NCBI GenBank assembly: GCA_009841235.1
Contig: VXMH01000096.1
Span: forward strand, 23,598 to 77,093
Source of the DNA: Caldilineaceae bacterium SB0661_bin_32
GTDB taxonomy: Bacteria > Chloroflexota > Anaerolineae > Caldilineales > Caldilineaceae
Length of the DNA stretch: 53,496 bases
Direction of reading: 5' to 3'
This document shows, one piece after another, positions 16,566 through 25,534 of this stretch. How positions within the stretch are numbered: the first letter of the stretch is position 1; the number at the start of each line of letters is the position of its first letter. Below the pieces are notes generated by a model that was given only the letters and a program-made list of their open reading frames with translations, had not been told where the DNA came from and searched no databases. The position numbers and the translations under genes were made by a program.

Positions 16566-17513
16566 ATGTCTTCCTCTCGTTCCGTCGCCGTGACCGGCGG
16601 GCTCGGCAATCTCGGTACGAAGCTGCTGCTGCACCTGGCCCGCACCAGCCCCTGCACGCGGCTGATTGGGCTGGACGTGCGTGCGCCGTCATCCGAACAG
16701 TTGAAAGCATTACAGGACGCCGCCGCACAGAATACCACGGGCACAGCACCTGCAGTCGAACTGCTCGAATGTGACCTCACCGATCCCCGCGACGCCCGCT
16801 GGCGCGATGCGCTGGACCGGGTGCAGGCGGTCGTCCACTTCGCCGCCTTCAACCCCTACCCGGACGCCAGCTGGGACGAAGCCGCCGTCTCCATCGACAT
16901 GACACTCAATGTGGCGCACGCCGCAGCGGACAGCCTTACGGTCGAGCGCTTTGTTTTCGCCACATCCAATCACGTAATGGGCCGCTACAAAGACGATCCT
17001 CTCGCCGCAACGGTCGGCCCGGGCACGCTGACTCCCGAAAGTCCACTGGGCGTGGGCACCGTCTGGGCAGAGACCGACCCGCCTCTGGACGCCACCGCCT
17101 ACTCGACGACCAAAATGGTCGGCGAACGCATCTGTCGGGCGCTCGGGGCGCAGGCCAATGGCGCCACGACCTTCGTCAGCGTGCGAATCGGCTGGTGCCA
17201 GCCGGGCGCCAACCGGCCCGAAACGCTCAACGCCACCGGCGATCCCGGCATCCAGATCGGCGGCGCCGAATCCCATCCCGACCCGGAAGGATACCGGCGG
17301 GCCGAGCGCTGGTTCCGCCTGATGTGGCTGTCAAACCGTGACTTTGTGCACCTGTTCGATCGGGCCATCAACGCCGACGCCGGCGACTGGCCGGCGCCCG
17401 CCATCGTGGTCAACGGCATGTCCGACAACACCGGCATGGCCTGGAGCCTCGACGAGCCCCGGCGCTATCTCGGATACCAGCCCTCGGACGACGTGAACGC
17501 CAGTGGCCAGTGA
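16566..17513 (+). CDS. NAD-dependent epimerase/dehydratase family protein, uronate dehydrogenase-like
   Basis: 315 residues, extended SDR fold. The Rossmann glycine motif is GGLGNLG (about residues 11-17), HFAAFNPYP follows strand 4, and the catalytic pair is in YSTTK. Overall layout resembles uronate dehydrogenases, which oxidise hexuronates to aldaro-lactones, but substrate assignment is inference. It follows a terminator and starts a plus-strand run continued, after an inserted nuclease-like gene, by a sugar isomerase. This fits sugar or sugar-acid catabolism. Confidence 0.82.
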   Translation: MSSSRSVAVTGGLGNLGTKLLLHLARTSPCTRLIGLDVRAPSSEQLKALQDAAAQNTTGTAPAVELLECDLTDPRDARWRDALDRVQAVVHFAAFNPYPDASWDEAAVSIDMTLNVAHAAADSLTVERFVFATSNHVMGRYKDDPLAATVGPGTLTPESPLGVGTVWAETDPPLDATAYSTTKMVGERICRALGAQANGATTFVSVRIGWCQPGANRPETLNATGDPGIQIGGAESHPDPEGYRRAERWFRLMWLSNRDFVHLFDRAINADAGDWPAPAIVVNGMSDNTGMAWSLDEPRRYLGYQPSDDVNASGQ

Positions 17514-17553
17514 GTGATAATGAGCATTGCATGTGGAAAATTAGGAGATGTGA

Positions 17554-18327
17554 ATGATCTACGATGACTTCAAGCGCAACCACGTCATTCTGCCGGGCCG
17601 CGAAAATGCATTGATAGAATTCCTCAATCAAGATTACAAAGGGATGCAGCATAAGTTAAAACACATTTGTAATTCTCATAGTGAGGATGCGCTGACTTGG
17701 TCGTGCTTTGATATATTGGCTAATTTGCCACAGAAGAAGAAAATTTTCGTGTTGAATCGGATGTTTGAAGATGCATATCAGGATAAGTCAAGAATTCAAA
17801 TTCAGGACGGTCAGAATGAAAGTGATCAAATAGAAATCTACATCGGAAAGCAATACACAGGGTTATCTTCTAAAGAATCAACCGAAGTTGACGTAAGCAT
17901 TGAAATGCCTGGAGTGCTTGTTTTCATCGAAGCCAAATTATATAACGCTCTGAGCCTAGCATCACCTCCTGAAAAGCCTCATGACCAGATCGCGCGAAAA
18001 TTGAGAATAGGTCTGGATTCTCCTTTACGAGATTCAAGGGAATTCTTTTTCATCTTTCTTGATATAGCACCAGTCGACAAGCTAACGAAACGGATGAAAA
18101 AAGAAGAAGCACTCTCATCATCAGGTGGTTTTCACAATAAGTGGAAGAGTGCATGGTGGTTCAAATACTACAAGTATGGAAGGAACAACAGTTTAAGACC
18201 GCTGTCTGAGGAACTTGAAGGAATAGAAGTGTTCCCCATGTCAGTCTGCTCCATAGCCGACAATATGGGGTGGCTTACTTGGAGCGATCTATTTAAGAAT
18301 ATTTTGCAGGGGATGATTTCTGAATGA
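17554..18327 (+). CDS. PD-(D/E)xK-superfamily nuclease-like protein
   Basis: 257 residues; AGGAG lies seven bases before the ATG. The only functional signature is a strand with EVDVSIE followed by VFIEAKLYN, which fits the D-(x)n-ExK core of restriction-endonuclease-like folds. Helices at the N-terminus and an aromatic C-terminal half (SAWWFKYYKYG) are otherwise unrecognised. The gene is much more AT-rich than its flanks and sits with 40-base gaps on each side inside a sugar-catabolic run, which suggests acquisition. A stand-alone restriction or defence nuclease is an inference; no methylase or helicase partner is adjacent. Confidence 0.65.
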   Translation: MIYDDFKRNHVILPGRENALIEFLNQDYKGMQHKLKHICNSHSEDALTWSCFDILANLPQKKKIFVLNRMFEDAYQDKSRIQIQDGQNESDQIEIYIGKQYTGLSSKESTEVDVSIEMPGVLVFIEAKLYNALSLASPPEKPHDQIARKLRIGLDSPLRDSREFFFIFLDIAPVDKLTKRMKKEEALSSSGGFHNKWKSAWWFKYYKYGRNNSLRPLSEELEGIEVFPMSVCSIADNMGWLTWSDLFKNILQGMISE

Positions 18328-18367
18328 AAGTTGATGTATCTTTCGAACTGAAAAAAGGAGATTCCAC

Positions 18368-19174
18368 ATGAGCTACAAGCTCGCCTACAGCACCTTGCGC
18401 TGGCAGAATCCCGAACTGGAGCCAGCCCTGAACAGGCTGGCCGAAGCGGGCTGGCAGGGCTGGGAGAGCAGACTGCCCCTCAATTGGATGGGTACGCCCG
18501 AACGGCTGCGGCGCGTCTGCGACGACGCGGGGATGCCCCTCGTCGTCCTGACCGCCAACGGGACGCCCGATAGCCGCGATCGCGAAAACGTCGAGTTGAA
18601 CCGGCGCCGCATGGAGTTCGCCGCCGAGATGGGCTGCGACTGCTTCATGTATATGAACGGCGGCAAGCCGGAAAACCGCCCCGTGAGCGACGATGACGTC
18701 AAAGCGGCCGCCGAAGGCGCCGACGAGTGGGCCGATTACGCGGCCCAGTTCGGCCTGGAGCTGACCTACCACATCCATACCAATCTGCTGGTCGATTCAA
18801 TCGATCACTGGAAGCTGTACATGGAGAACCTGCGCACGGCCAAGCTCTGCATCGACGTCTCCCACGCGCAACTGTGGGGCTATGACCCCGTCGCGTCGCT
18901 ATGGGACTTCCGCGCACAACTGAACTACGTGCACCTGCAGGACTGGGCGACTACCACCCGCCGCGCCGACGGCTACTACGACCCGCAGTGGTGCCAGGTC
19001 GGGGAACACGGTAACGTAGACTTCCCGTCCATCCGCGGTGTTCTTGATGAGATCGGCTACGACCGCTGGGTAACAGCCTGCCCGGGTCAACCCATTCCCG
19101 GACGCGACGATCCGATGAGCGAAGCCGAACGCAGCGATGGGATGGTCACCTATCTGCGGGGAATCGGCTACTGA
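18368..19174 (+). CDS. Sugar phosphate isomerase/epimerase (xylose isomerase-like TIM barrel)
   Basis: 268 residues with AAGGAG just upstream. Features of the AP-endonuclease-2-like TIM barrel include an N-terminal Arg/Trp-rich strand, the metal-binding Glu and His residues in LELTYHIHTN, DVSHAQLWGYDP, YVHLQDW and the C-terminal GNVDFPSIRGVLDEIGYDRW. Members isomerise or epimerise sugars, inosose or hydroxypyruvate; the substrate is not determinable. Its 3' end overlaps the convergent SDR gene by seven bases. Confidence 0.85.
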   Translation: MSYKLAYSTLRWQNPELEPALNRLAEAGWQGWESRLPLNWMGTPERLRRVCDDAGMPLVVLTANGTPDSRDRENVELNRRRMEFAAEMGCDCFMYMNGGKPENRPVSDDDVKAAAEGADEWADYAAQFGLELTYHIHTNLLVDSIDHWKLYMENLRTAKLCIDVSHAQLWGYDPVASLWDFRAQLNYVHLQDWATTTRRADGYYDPQWCQVGEHGNVDFPSIRGVLDEIGYDRWVTACPGQPIPGRDDPMSEAERSDGMVTYLRGIGY

Positions 19175-19998
19175 GAGTCCAGGTCAATCTCGGGATTATC
19201 GCGGAAATACCTGGCCGTATCGATGACCAGGTTTTCCTGCAGCTGGATCGTCATCCCGCCGTCAATAACCAGCGTGTGGCCGGTGATGAACCTGGCCTCG
19301 TCGGAGCAGAGGAAGCGCACCCCGTTGGCGATGTCGTCGGGCACGCCCGTGTGACGCAGAGGATAGTGTTGATCGAAGAAGCGCAGCATCGACGGGTTGC
19401 GCTCCCAGCGTTCGGCCTGGCGCTCGGTCACGATATGGCCGGGGCAGATGCAGTTGACGCGCACGCCGACCGGACCGAAATCAAGCGCCATCTGGCGGCT
19501 CATCGCGATAATCGCCGCCTTGGTCATCTCGTAGGCCAGGCTTGACGGCGCCACCAGCTGCCCGTGCACCGAAGAGATGTTGACGATGCTGCCGCCGCCG
19601 CTGGCCTGAATGTGCGGCACACCGTACTTCGCGCTCAGAAAGACCGCCTTCTGCGAAGCGTCGAGCGCGCGGTCAAAGGCGGTTTCAGTCAGGGTAATGG
19701 CCGTGCCGTCCGGTTCCAGCGTTCCCCAGGCGTTGTTCACCACGATGTGCAACCCGCCCCAGAGTTCGACCGCCCGTTCAATCATCGGCCGTATCTGTTC
19801 CGGCTGCGAGATGTCGACCTGGTAGGCAGAGGCTGTGCCGCCGCCCTCCTCGATGCGGGCCACGTTTTCCGCGGCCGCCTCCGGCACGATGTCGGTGACC
19901 AGCACCTTCGCCCCGTCCGCGGCCAGCCGCCGCGCAATTGCCCCGCCAATCCCGATCGCTCCCCCGGTGACGATTGCGATTTTGTTTGCCAGTGTCAT
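19168..19998 (-). CDS. Short-chain dehydrogenase/reductase
   Basis: 276 residues, classical SDR. TGGAIGIGGAIA binds the nucleotide, NNAWG replaces the common NNAG, NISSVHG contains the catalytic Ser, and YEMTK the catalytic Tyr and Lys. FLCSDEARFITGHTLVIDGG is the typical C-terminal signature, followed by a longer-than-usual tail ending in Asp-rich residues. GAGGAA precedes the ATG. It probably oxidises a sugar or polyol given its convergent neighbour, but that is only context. Confidence 0.9.
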   Translation of the reverse strand: MTLANKIAIVTGGAIGIGGAIARRLAADGAKVLVTDIVPEAAAENVARIEEGGGTASAYQVDISQPEQIRPMIERAVELWGGLHIVVNNAWGTLEPDGTAITLTETAFDRALDASQKAVFLSAKYGVPHIQASGGGSIVNISSVHGQLVAPSSLAYEMTKAAIIAMSRQMALDFGPVGVRVNCICPGHIVTERQAERWERNPSMLRFFDQHYPLRHTGVPDDIANGVRFLCSDEARFITGHTLVIDGGMTIQLQENLVIDTARYFRDNPEIDLDSQ

Positions 19999-20140
19999 TG
20001 TGGTTCCTCGGACAAGATGGTGGATCGTAGGGCGGATTCAGTATACTTGTGGGATTCACAGCAGGCAAACCAGGCGCGAGACTCCCCCCTTGGTATCATG
20101 TATGTAGAAGTCTCGATGTATAGAGGAGAGAAGGGCTCTA

Positions 20141-20542
20141 ATGGACGACTGTATCTTCTGTCAGATCGCTCAGGGGACCGCTGACTCATGGAAGGTTTAC
20201 GAGACCGATTCAGCCTACGCCTTCCTTGATATTCATCCCGTCAATGAATATCATACGCTCGTGATACCCAAAAACCATTATGTGAACATCTTCGATGTTC
20301 CGGAGCATGAATTGGTTCAGGTTATTTCAGCCTTGAAGCATGTTGTCGATCTCTATCATGATAGGCTCGGCATCGGGAATGTGCAGATCGTCAATAGCTC
20401 TGGCGCGCAAGCCCAGCAAGACGTGTTCCACCTCCATTTTCACATTATTCCGCGATATAAAGGAGATCAGCAGGATATTCGTTGGTCAACGTATCCGGAA
20501 ATGAGGGCGCGCTTCGATCAACTGCTCGCGCGGCTGCTATGA
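20141..20542 (+). CDS. HIT-family nucleotide-binding hydrolase
   Basis: 133 residues, full-length HIT protein. The zinc-like CIFC at residues 4-7, the DIHPVNEYHTLVIPK segment and the catalytic HLHFHIIP histidine triad are all present. Such proteins hydrolyse dinucleoside polyphosphates or nucleoside phosphoramidates. An AGAAGG site lies six bases before the ATG. It is the last ordinary-looking gene before the accessory island that starts at about 20588. Confidence 0.93.
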   Translation: MDDCIFCQIAQGTADSWKVYETDSAYAFLDIHPVNEYHTLVIPKNHYVNIFDVPEHELVQVISALKHVVDLYHDRLGIGNVQIVNSSGAQAQQDVFHLHFHIIPRYKGDQQDIRWSTYPEMRARFDQLLARLL

Positions 20543-20617
20543 TGTGATAACATGTAGTTCTGTATCAGAGCCGTAGACTGGCCTGGAGTGTCTAAGGGGC
20601 GTCTCCACTCGATAACG

Positions 20618-20962
20618 ATGAAAATTAAGGCCAGCGCCATGCACGAAATCGTCTCTAATCTCAGAACTATCGATCCTTTCCGGATTGTGCTGTTTGGCTC
20701 CTATGCGTTAGAGATGGAGGAATCGGAGAGCGATATCGATCTGTTGGTCATTCTGGACTCTGAAGACATCCCGCAGACCTATGAGCAGAGGATGCAGGGC
20801 AGGCTCCGGGTGAGGAAGATCCTGCAAGCGATCAATAAGCGTGTCCCCATCGACCTTATCGTCTATACCAGGGGCGAGTACGAATTTCTTCCGAAGCACG
20901 GCTCTTCTTTTTTGCGCGAAATAGAAAACTCAGGGAAGACGTTGTATGAGAAGGAAGACTAA
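20618..20962 (+). CDS. MNT-type nucleotidyltransferase (antitoxin-like)
   Basis: 114 residues from the ATG at 20618 (a GTG at 20588 is also open). The nucleotidyltransferase core is LFGSYALEMEESESDIDLLV: GS followed by DxD, with a third acidic residue in PIDLIVYT. Small proteins of this kind normally pair with HEPN toxins, which they silence by AMPylating the HEPN protein. Here the downstream gene overlaps by 17 bases and starts like a HEPN protein but breaks off, so the pair is apparently broken. Confidence 0.85.
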   Translation: MKIKASAMHEIVSNLRTIDPFRIVLFGSYALEMEESESDIDLLVILDSEDIPQTYEQRMQGRLRVRKILQAINKRVPIDLIVYTRGEYEFLPKHGSSFLREIENSGKTLYEKED

Positions 20963-21209
20963 AGCGTGGCTGGATTCGGCTCGCGATGATTTGGGCGTTG
21001 TAGAGGAAATCATCGACAAAATGAAAGAGCTACAAGTCCCGGAATTCAAGAATTACCAGGAGGAAGCTGAGTTCTGGGATAACCTGGATACCGCGGACTT
21101 CATGGAAGACGATGGGGAGTGGTTTCGTTTTCAGACGTCGCAAAATCAGCCAATTCAAGTGGCAAAGGTGTTGGACTGTCGAGAAATGTTCGACAACCCC
21201 TTGCTCTGA
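20946..21209 (+). CDS. Truncated HEPN start fused to a CopG/BrnA-type antitoxin segment
   Basis: 87 residues. Residues 1-22 (AWLDSARDDLGVVEEII region) match the first helix of HEPN toxins that follow MNT genes. From Met26 onwards the sequence switches to the CopG-type antitoxin motif (VPEF, then EEEAEFWD-like, then a TADF segment and an acidic stretch), nearly the same as the N-terminus of the helicase at 22181. The HEPN catalytic Rx4-6H is absent, so it cannot be a working HEPN RNase. The gene looks like a recombination product of two toxin-antitoxin loci. An internal ATG at 21021 could express only the antitoxin-like part. Confidence 0.6.
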   Translation: MRRKTKAWLDSARDDLGVVEEIIDKMKELQVPEFKNYQEEAEFWDNLDTADFMEDDGEWFRFQTSQNQPIQVAKVLDCREMFDNPLL

Positions 21210-21261
21210 ACGTCAAGAATAGAATAACTGCTCCTGTCTATCAAGAGGAGAGCAAATAGCA

Positions 21262-21627
21262 ATGGAAATACCACAAGTCGATCTATCCGCGCTGCTTGGG
21301 CCAACAGAATCGATCATTATCGGTGCCCCGGTCGTGGTTATCTGGCTTCTGTCCGGCATCGTCAGCGCGATGGTCGCCACCAATAAAGGAAGAAGCGGAT
21401 GCGGCTGGTTTCTGCTCGGCTTCCTGTTGGGCCCCATGGGCCTCATCCTGTCGCTGGCAGTCTCCAGGAATCAGGCAGTGCTTGAGCAAAGAATGGTCCA
21501 GCGCGGCGAGATGCAGTACTGTCCATACTGCGCTGAGCCGATCAGAGCGGAGGCAATTAAGTGCCGGTACTGTGGCGAAGGTTTCGGCGGAGATCAATCA
21601 TCGTCCCAATCGCTCTATATGCGCTAG
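21262..21627 (+). CDS. Small membrane protein with C-terminal zinc ribbon
   Basis: 121 residues. Two hydrophobic segments (about residues 18-38 and 48-67), separated by a short charged loop with GRSGCGWFLLG, are followed by a soluble tail with CPYCAEPI and CRYCGEGF, a four-cysteine zinc ribbon. The GPMGL turn in the second segment is typical of small two-helix membrane proteins found beside diverse genes. No function can be assigned. It lies between two toxin-antitoxin remnants. Confidence 0.7.
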   Translation: MEIPQVDLSALLGPTESIIIGAPVVVIWLLSGIVSAMVATNKGRSGCGWFLLGFLLGPMGLILSLAVSRNQAVLEQRMVQRGEMQYCPYCAEPIRAEAIKCRYCGEGFGGDQSSSQSLYMR

Positions 21628-21671
21628 ATCGGTCTGCGAGCATGTGAACATGTGTTGGCCTGTGATATTGA

Positions 21672-21765
21672 TTATTCAGGGAAGACTTTGTAGAGGAAGA
21701 TATGCTTATGCGCGGTTGGATTCGGCTCGAGATGATCTGAGCATCGTAACGAAGCTCTTCTGGTT
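21672..21765 (+). pseudogene. Remnant copy of the MNT-HEPN junction
   Basis: This stretch resembles 20931-21010, where the MNT gene ends and the HEPN frame begins. Shared blocks include TCAGGGAAGAC, then a TGTA(T)GAGGAAGA-like block, then GGATTCGGCTCG. One frame still reads RLDSARDDLSIVTKLF, matching WLDSARDDLGVVEEII at 20967. Indels and stops break it, so it is a decayed duplication. The rest of 21628-21911 shows no gene. Confidence 0.6.
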
Positions 21766-21911
21766 CAAGGAATCTTGGGTGGGTAATTTCGGGGTTCGGA
21801 AAGGTCGGGCAATTCGTCGTAAACTCCCTTTGTAACCGTCTAAAAGTGGACGGCTGAAGGGTTTCATCAGTCTATCTCAAGATATCGTTAAGAGAATTGT
21901 CCGGGTGACGT

Positions 21912-22184
21912 GTGTACATTAGCGAACTGTATTGGGACGACTATCGCATAGAACACATTTCCCAACATGATGTGGAACCCGATGAGGTTTGGGAGGCCTG
22001 TGAAGATCCATTTCATTTGTCACGTCGTCACGGACGTGATCGCTATCTTCTTTATGGACAAACAAGTGACGGGCGATATCTATTTGTTGTTTTGGAATAC
22101 TTCGAAGACTCGGTCTATAAGCCTATAACTGCCCGAGATATGACTGATCGTGAAAAAGGACGCTTCCGGAGACTGAGAAAATGA
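21912..22184 (+). CDS. BrnT-like ribonuclease toxin
   Basis: 90 residues from a GTG start. The pattern of an N-terminal ELYWDDYRIEHISQHDV, a central EDPFHLSRRHGRDRYLLYG, and a C-terminal ITARDMTDREKGRFRR is that of the BrnT (DUF497) RelE-like toxins. Its stop overlaps the ATG at 22181. The product of that ATG begins with the CopG/BrnA-type sequence usually found as a separate antitoxin. The toxin therefore appears to be coexpressed with an antitoxin-helicase fusion. Activity is assumed from family; all conserved positions I can recall are present. Confidence 0.8.
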   Translation: MYISELYWDDYRIEHISQHDVEPDEVWEACEDPFHLSRRHGRDRYLLYGQTSDGRYLFVVLEYFEDSVYKPITARDMTDREKGRFRRLRK

Positions 22185-25100
22185 AAGAACCGAAAGAGCC
22201 AAGAGTTCCCAAATTTAAGAGCTATGAGGAAGAAGCGGCGTTCTGGGATAACTTGGACACCGCTGATTTCATGGAAGATGACGGAGAGTGGTTTCGGTTT
22301 GATACGCCGCACAGGCGCTCAGTTCAGAGCTCGACAGAAGAACGTGAGCACATACTGGAGACAGAGGCATCGATCATTGAATTCTCGCCAGGCCAGATTG
22401 TGGTCATGGGGTCCGATTCCTCCATGAGAGGCGCGGTTGTCGAAGTGTTGCCGGATCAGCCCGAGAACCGCGTCAAGGTATTCCTTGAGGGTAGGGTTCA
22501 AACGTTTTACGCTTCTCAATTGAGAACTGAAGAGGAACGCGACGAAGTTCAATTCATTTCGAATGATCAGTTTCACGCCTATCTGACTGCCCTCCAGATC
22601 CGGCATCCCAGCCTGTCGACGTTGTATTCGCTCAACGCGGCGCGCGTCGACTTTATACCCTATCAGTTCCGGCCTGTCCTGCGTTTTATTCGGTCAGATC
22701 GCCCGAGGCTGTTGATCGCGGATGGTGTCGGCGTCGGCAAGACCATCGAGGCTGGATTGATCCTCCGGGAACTACAGGCTAGGCGGGATATCAGGTCCGT
22801 TCTCATCATATGTCCCCGTCCCTTGGTGACCGAGCGCAAGTGGGAGAGCGAGATGAAACGGTTTGAGGAGCGTTTCATTCCTCTTAACGGGCCCACGCTG
22901 AGATACTGCATTAACGAGTTGGACCTGGAAGGCGTATGGCCCGACCAGCATCAGAAAGTCATACTCCCTTACTCGTTATTCGACGACGCACTCCTTTACG
23001 GTTCGGGAACTGAGGGCAAGCGAAGATCCAGAAAGGGTCTTCTGGATTTGGATCCGCCTCCGCGCTTCGACCTCGTGATCGTGGATGAAGCGCATCGTAT
23101 CCGAAATCAAGAGACCTCTGCCCACAAGGCCGTGCGGTTCTTCTGCGATCATGCGGAAGCGGCGGTGTTCCTGACCGCTACCCCGATTCAACTTGGCAGC
23201 CATGACCTGTTTGTTCTGCTGAACACGCTTCGTCCCGACCTTATCCTGGATCAGGAAAGCTTCGAGCATATGGCGGAGCCAAACCCGTTTATCAACCAGG
23301 CGGTGAACCACGCTCGCGCCCAGGAGCAGGATTGGACGGCTAGGGCGGCGGAAGCTCTTGAACAGGCAGCCTCAACTTCCTGGGGACGAGCGATCCTCCT
23401 CCGCAACCCCGAGTTCAACCAAATCAGAGAACGTGTCTCAGCCTGGGGAGATTCAGGGCAACAGGGTATCAAATCCGGCATTGCCGCCCAGAAGCTACTG
23501 CGAGAAGCCCCCCCAACCTGGAACGCATCCGCTGCTCAGAGTAGTGCCGATGACGATGAAAGAATTCAACTCATCACGGACATTGAGGCGCTGCATACGT
23601 TCTCAGGCATTATCAACCGGACGCGGCGTCGCGATATCGGTGAGTTCACCATACGTAAACCGGAGACCGTAGCCGTTGAATTCACAGAGGGCCAGAAGCG
23701 GCTTCACGACGACCTGCTCCAGGTACAGGCGGAGATTTTCAGCCGGCTTCACAGTGATATCAGCATCAAATTTCTGATGACGACGATCAGGCGTCAGGCC
23801 GCAAGCTGCCTCTTTGGACTTGCGCCATTTCTCGAAGACATCCTGAACCGGCACATTGACGAATTGGAATGGACCGAGGCCGACAATACGGCGCCGGTTC
23901 TACGCAGTGATGCCGTCGTCTCCATCCAGCTGAAGATTCAGGACGTTCTTGAACAAGCGCGCGCGCTCGACCCCTATGATCCGAAGTACGAACGCCTTCT
24001 AAATGTCATCCGGGACAAGCAGAACCTGTCCAACAACAAGGTGATGCTGTTCAGCAGCTTTCGCCATACACTGCACTATCTGTACGAACGTCTCAAGGCA
24101 GATGGGCTGCGCGTGGGCATGCTCCACGGCGGGACGCCCGATGAAGAGCGCCTTGCGCTTCGCAATCGTTTCACGATGCCGCGCGAAGACAGCAACACTC
24201 TCGATATTCTGCTGTTTTCGGAAATCGGTTGTGAAGGGTTGGATTACCAGTTCTGCGACTGCATTGTGAACTATGATCTGCCGTGGAACCCGATGCGTGT
24301 CGAGCAACGAATCGGTCGCATCGACAGGGTAGGCCAGAAGAGTGAAACTGTCGCTATTGTCAATCTGATCACGCCGGGAACGGTGGACGCCGACATCTAC
24401 GAGCGCTGTCTCGTTCGCATTGGCGTGTTCGAGAGTGCTCTTGGCGGCAGTGAAGAGATTCTCGGGGACATCACCAGGGAGATCAGGAATATCGCTGAAA
24501 ACTATACGCTGAGCGAAGAGGAGCGAGGGGCCAAATTGCAACAGCTGGCGGATAACAAGATTCGCCTGGTACAAGAGCAAGCGGCGCTGGAACAAAAACA
24601 GATGGAGCTTTTCGGCATCCGTCTGCCTGAAGACCGGATGAAGAGGGAGATTGAAGACGCCTCCAGCTTCTGGTTGACTTCGGCATCCATACACAGGCTC
24701 GTCGCGCTCTATCTACAGCAGGCGTGCGGCCGAGATCAGGAGTTCATCCTGGGAGAGAGGCCCCTGAAAACCCTACGTCTCTCACAGGAGGCGCGTACTA
24801 TCCTGTTGCGTGATTTGCAGACACTTCCCCGTCAGGACGCGATCGCCTATCGCGAATGGGAGAAATGGCTGAAAGGAGCGGATCAACACCTGGCCATGAC
24901 TTTTGAGTCGGACTGCGCCACAGAACATCCTGAAGCTGCTTTCGTCATGCCGTTGCATCCTCTGGTGAAACAGGCGGCGGCAGCGCTGCTGTCGGATATG
25001 GGCCGGAAAGCGGTTGCCAAGTTGAAAGTGCAGGCCAGCGAGGTACCTGCAGGCCTGTACGAATTTGTCATCTACCAGTGGCAGTTCCACGGCATCAGAG

Positions 25101-25534
25101 AGGATCTGGCGCTCAAGCCAATCGCCTCGTCGGACGCAGTAACGCCACACCTCAACCGTCTACTTGAGAAAGCGGTGGATGTCGCGCCAGATGAGCAGGG
25201 AGACGGCGCTCCTCCCGTTTGGGACGAACTGGAAGCGCAACATTATCAACTATGGTCTGCGGCACGCGCAGAGCATCAACAACGGACCCAAGAGTTGGCC
25301 GCGTACCGCAGAGAAAGCCTGTCAACCAGTCATAAAGCACGCCTGGGGCTTCTCAATGAACAGCTTGAACAAGCAAACAATGAAAAGATACGGAGGATGC
25401 GTCGCTCGCAAATCGACAGCGCGGAGGCGGACTATGCCCGGCGAATCCAGGAATTGGATAGGGCCATCGAGAGAGCAGATGTTGTCCACGAGCCGGTGGC
25501 ATACGGCGTCTTAATCATAGAGGAGGAATGGTAA
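22181..25534 (+). CDS. RapA/SNF2-type helicase with N-terminal CopG/BrnA-type antitoxin segment
   Basis: 1117 residues. Residues 1-45 (VPKFKSYEEEAAFWDNLD and an acidic stretch) are an antitoxin-type sequence otherwise found in separate small genes. From about residue 65 a beta-rich domain (FSPGQIVVMGSD) leads to the helicase core: Walker A ADGVGVGKTIEAG, DEAH in IVDEAHRIRN, TATP, and QRIGRIDRVGQ (motif VI). The C-terminal third is helical with long coiled coils. SNF2-like enzymes translocate on DNA. Relatives of this type occur in DISARM and other defence loci. It overlaps the BrnT stop and is followed with a TAATG overlap by the 211-aa gene, so the three form one translational unit. Confidence 0.88.
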   Translation: MKEPKEPRVPKFKSYEEEAAFWDNLDTADFMEDDGEWFRFDTPHRRSVQSSTEEREHILETEASIIEFSPGQIVVMGSDSSMRGAVVEVLPDQPENRVKVFLEGRVQTFYASQLRTEEERDEVQFISNDQFHAYLTALQIRHPSLSTLYSLNAARVDFIPYQFRPVLRFIRSDRPRLLIADGVGVGKTIEAGLILRELQARRDIRSVLIICPRPLVTERKWESEMKRFEERFIPLNGPTLRYCINELDLEGVWPDQHQKVILPYSLFDDALLYGSGTEGKRRSRKGLLDLDPPPRFDLVIVDEAHRIRNQETSAHKAVRFFCDHAEAAVFLTATPIQLGSHDLFVLLNTLRPDLILDQESFEHMAEPNPFINQAVNHARAQEQDWTARAAEALEQAASTSWGRAILLRNPEFNQIRERVSAWGDSGQQGIKSGIAAQKLLREAPPTWNASAAQSSADDDERIQLITDIEALHTFSGIINRTRRRDIGEFTIRKPETVAVEFTEGQKRLHDDLLQVQAEIFSRLHSDISIKFLMTTIRRQAASCLFGLAPFLEDILNRHIDELEWTEADNTAPVLRSDAVVSIQLKIQDVLEQARALDPYDPKYERLLNVIRDKQNLSNNKVMLFSSFRHTLHYLYERLKADGLRVGMLHGGTPDEERLALRNRFTMPREDSNTLDILLFSEIGCEGLDYQFCDCIVNYDLPWNPMRVEQRIGRIDRVGQKSETVAIVNLITPGTVDADIYERCLVRIGVFESALGGSEEILGDITREIRNIAENYTLSEEERGAKLQQLADNKIRLVQEQAALEQKQMELFGIRLPEDRMKREIEDASSFWLTSASIHRLVALYLQQACGRDQEFILGERPLKTLRLSQEARTILLRDLQTLPRQDAIAYREWEKWLKGADQHLAMTFESDCATEHPEAAFVMPLHPLVKQAAAALLSDMGRKAVAKLKVQASEVPAGLYEFVIYQWQFHGIREDLALKPIASSDAVTPHLNRLLEKAVDVAPDEQGDGAPPVWDELEAQHYQLWSAARAEHQQRTQELAAYRRESLSTSHKARLGLLNEQLEQANNEKIRRMRRSQIDSAEADYARRIQELDRAIERADVVHEPVAYGVLIIEEEW

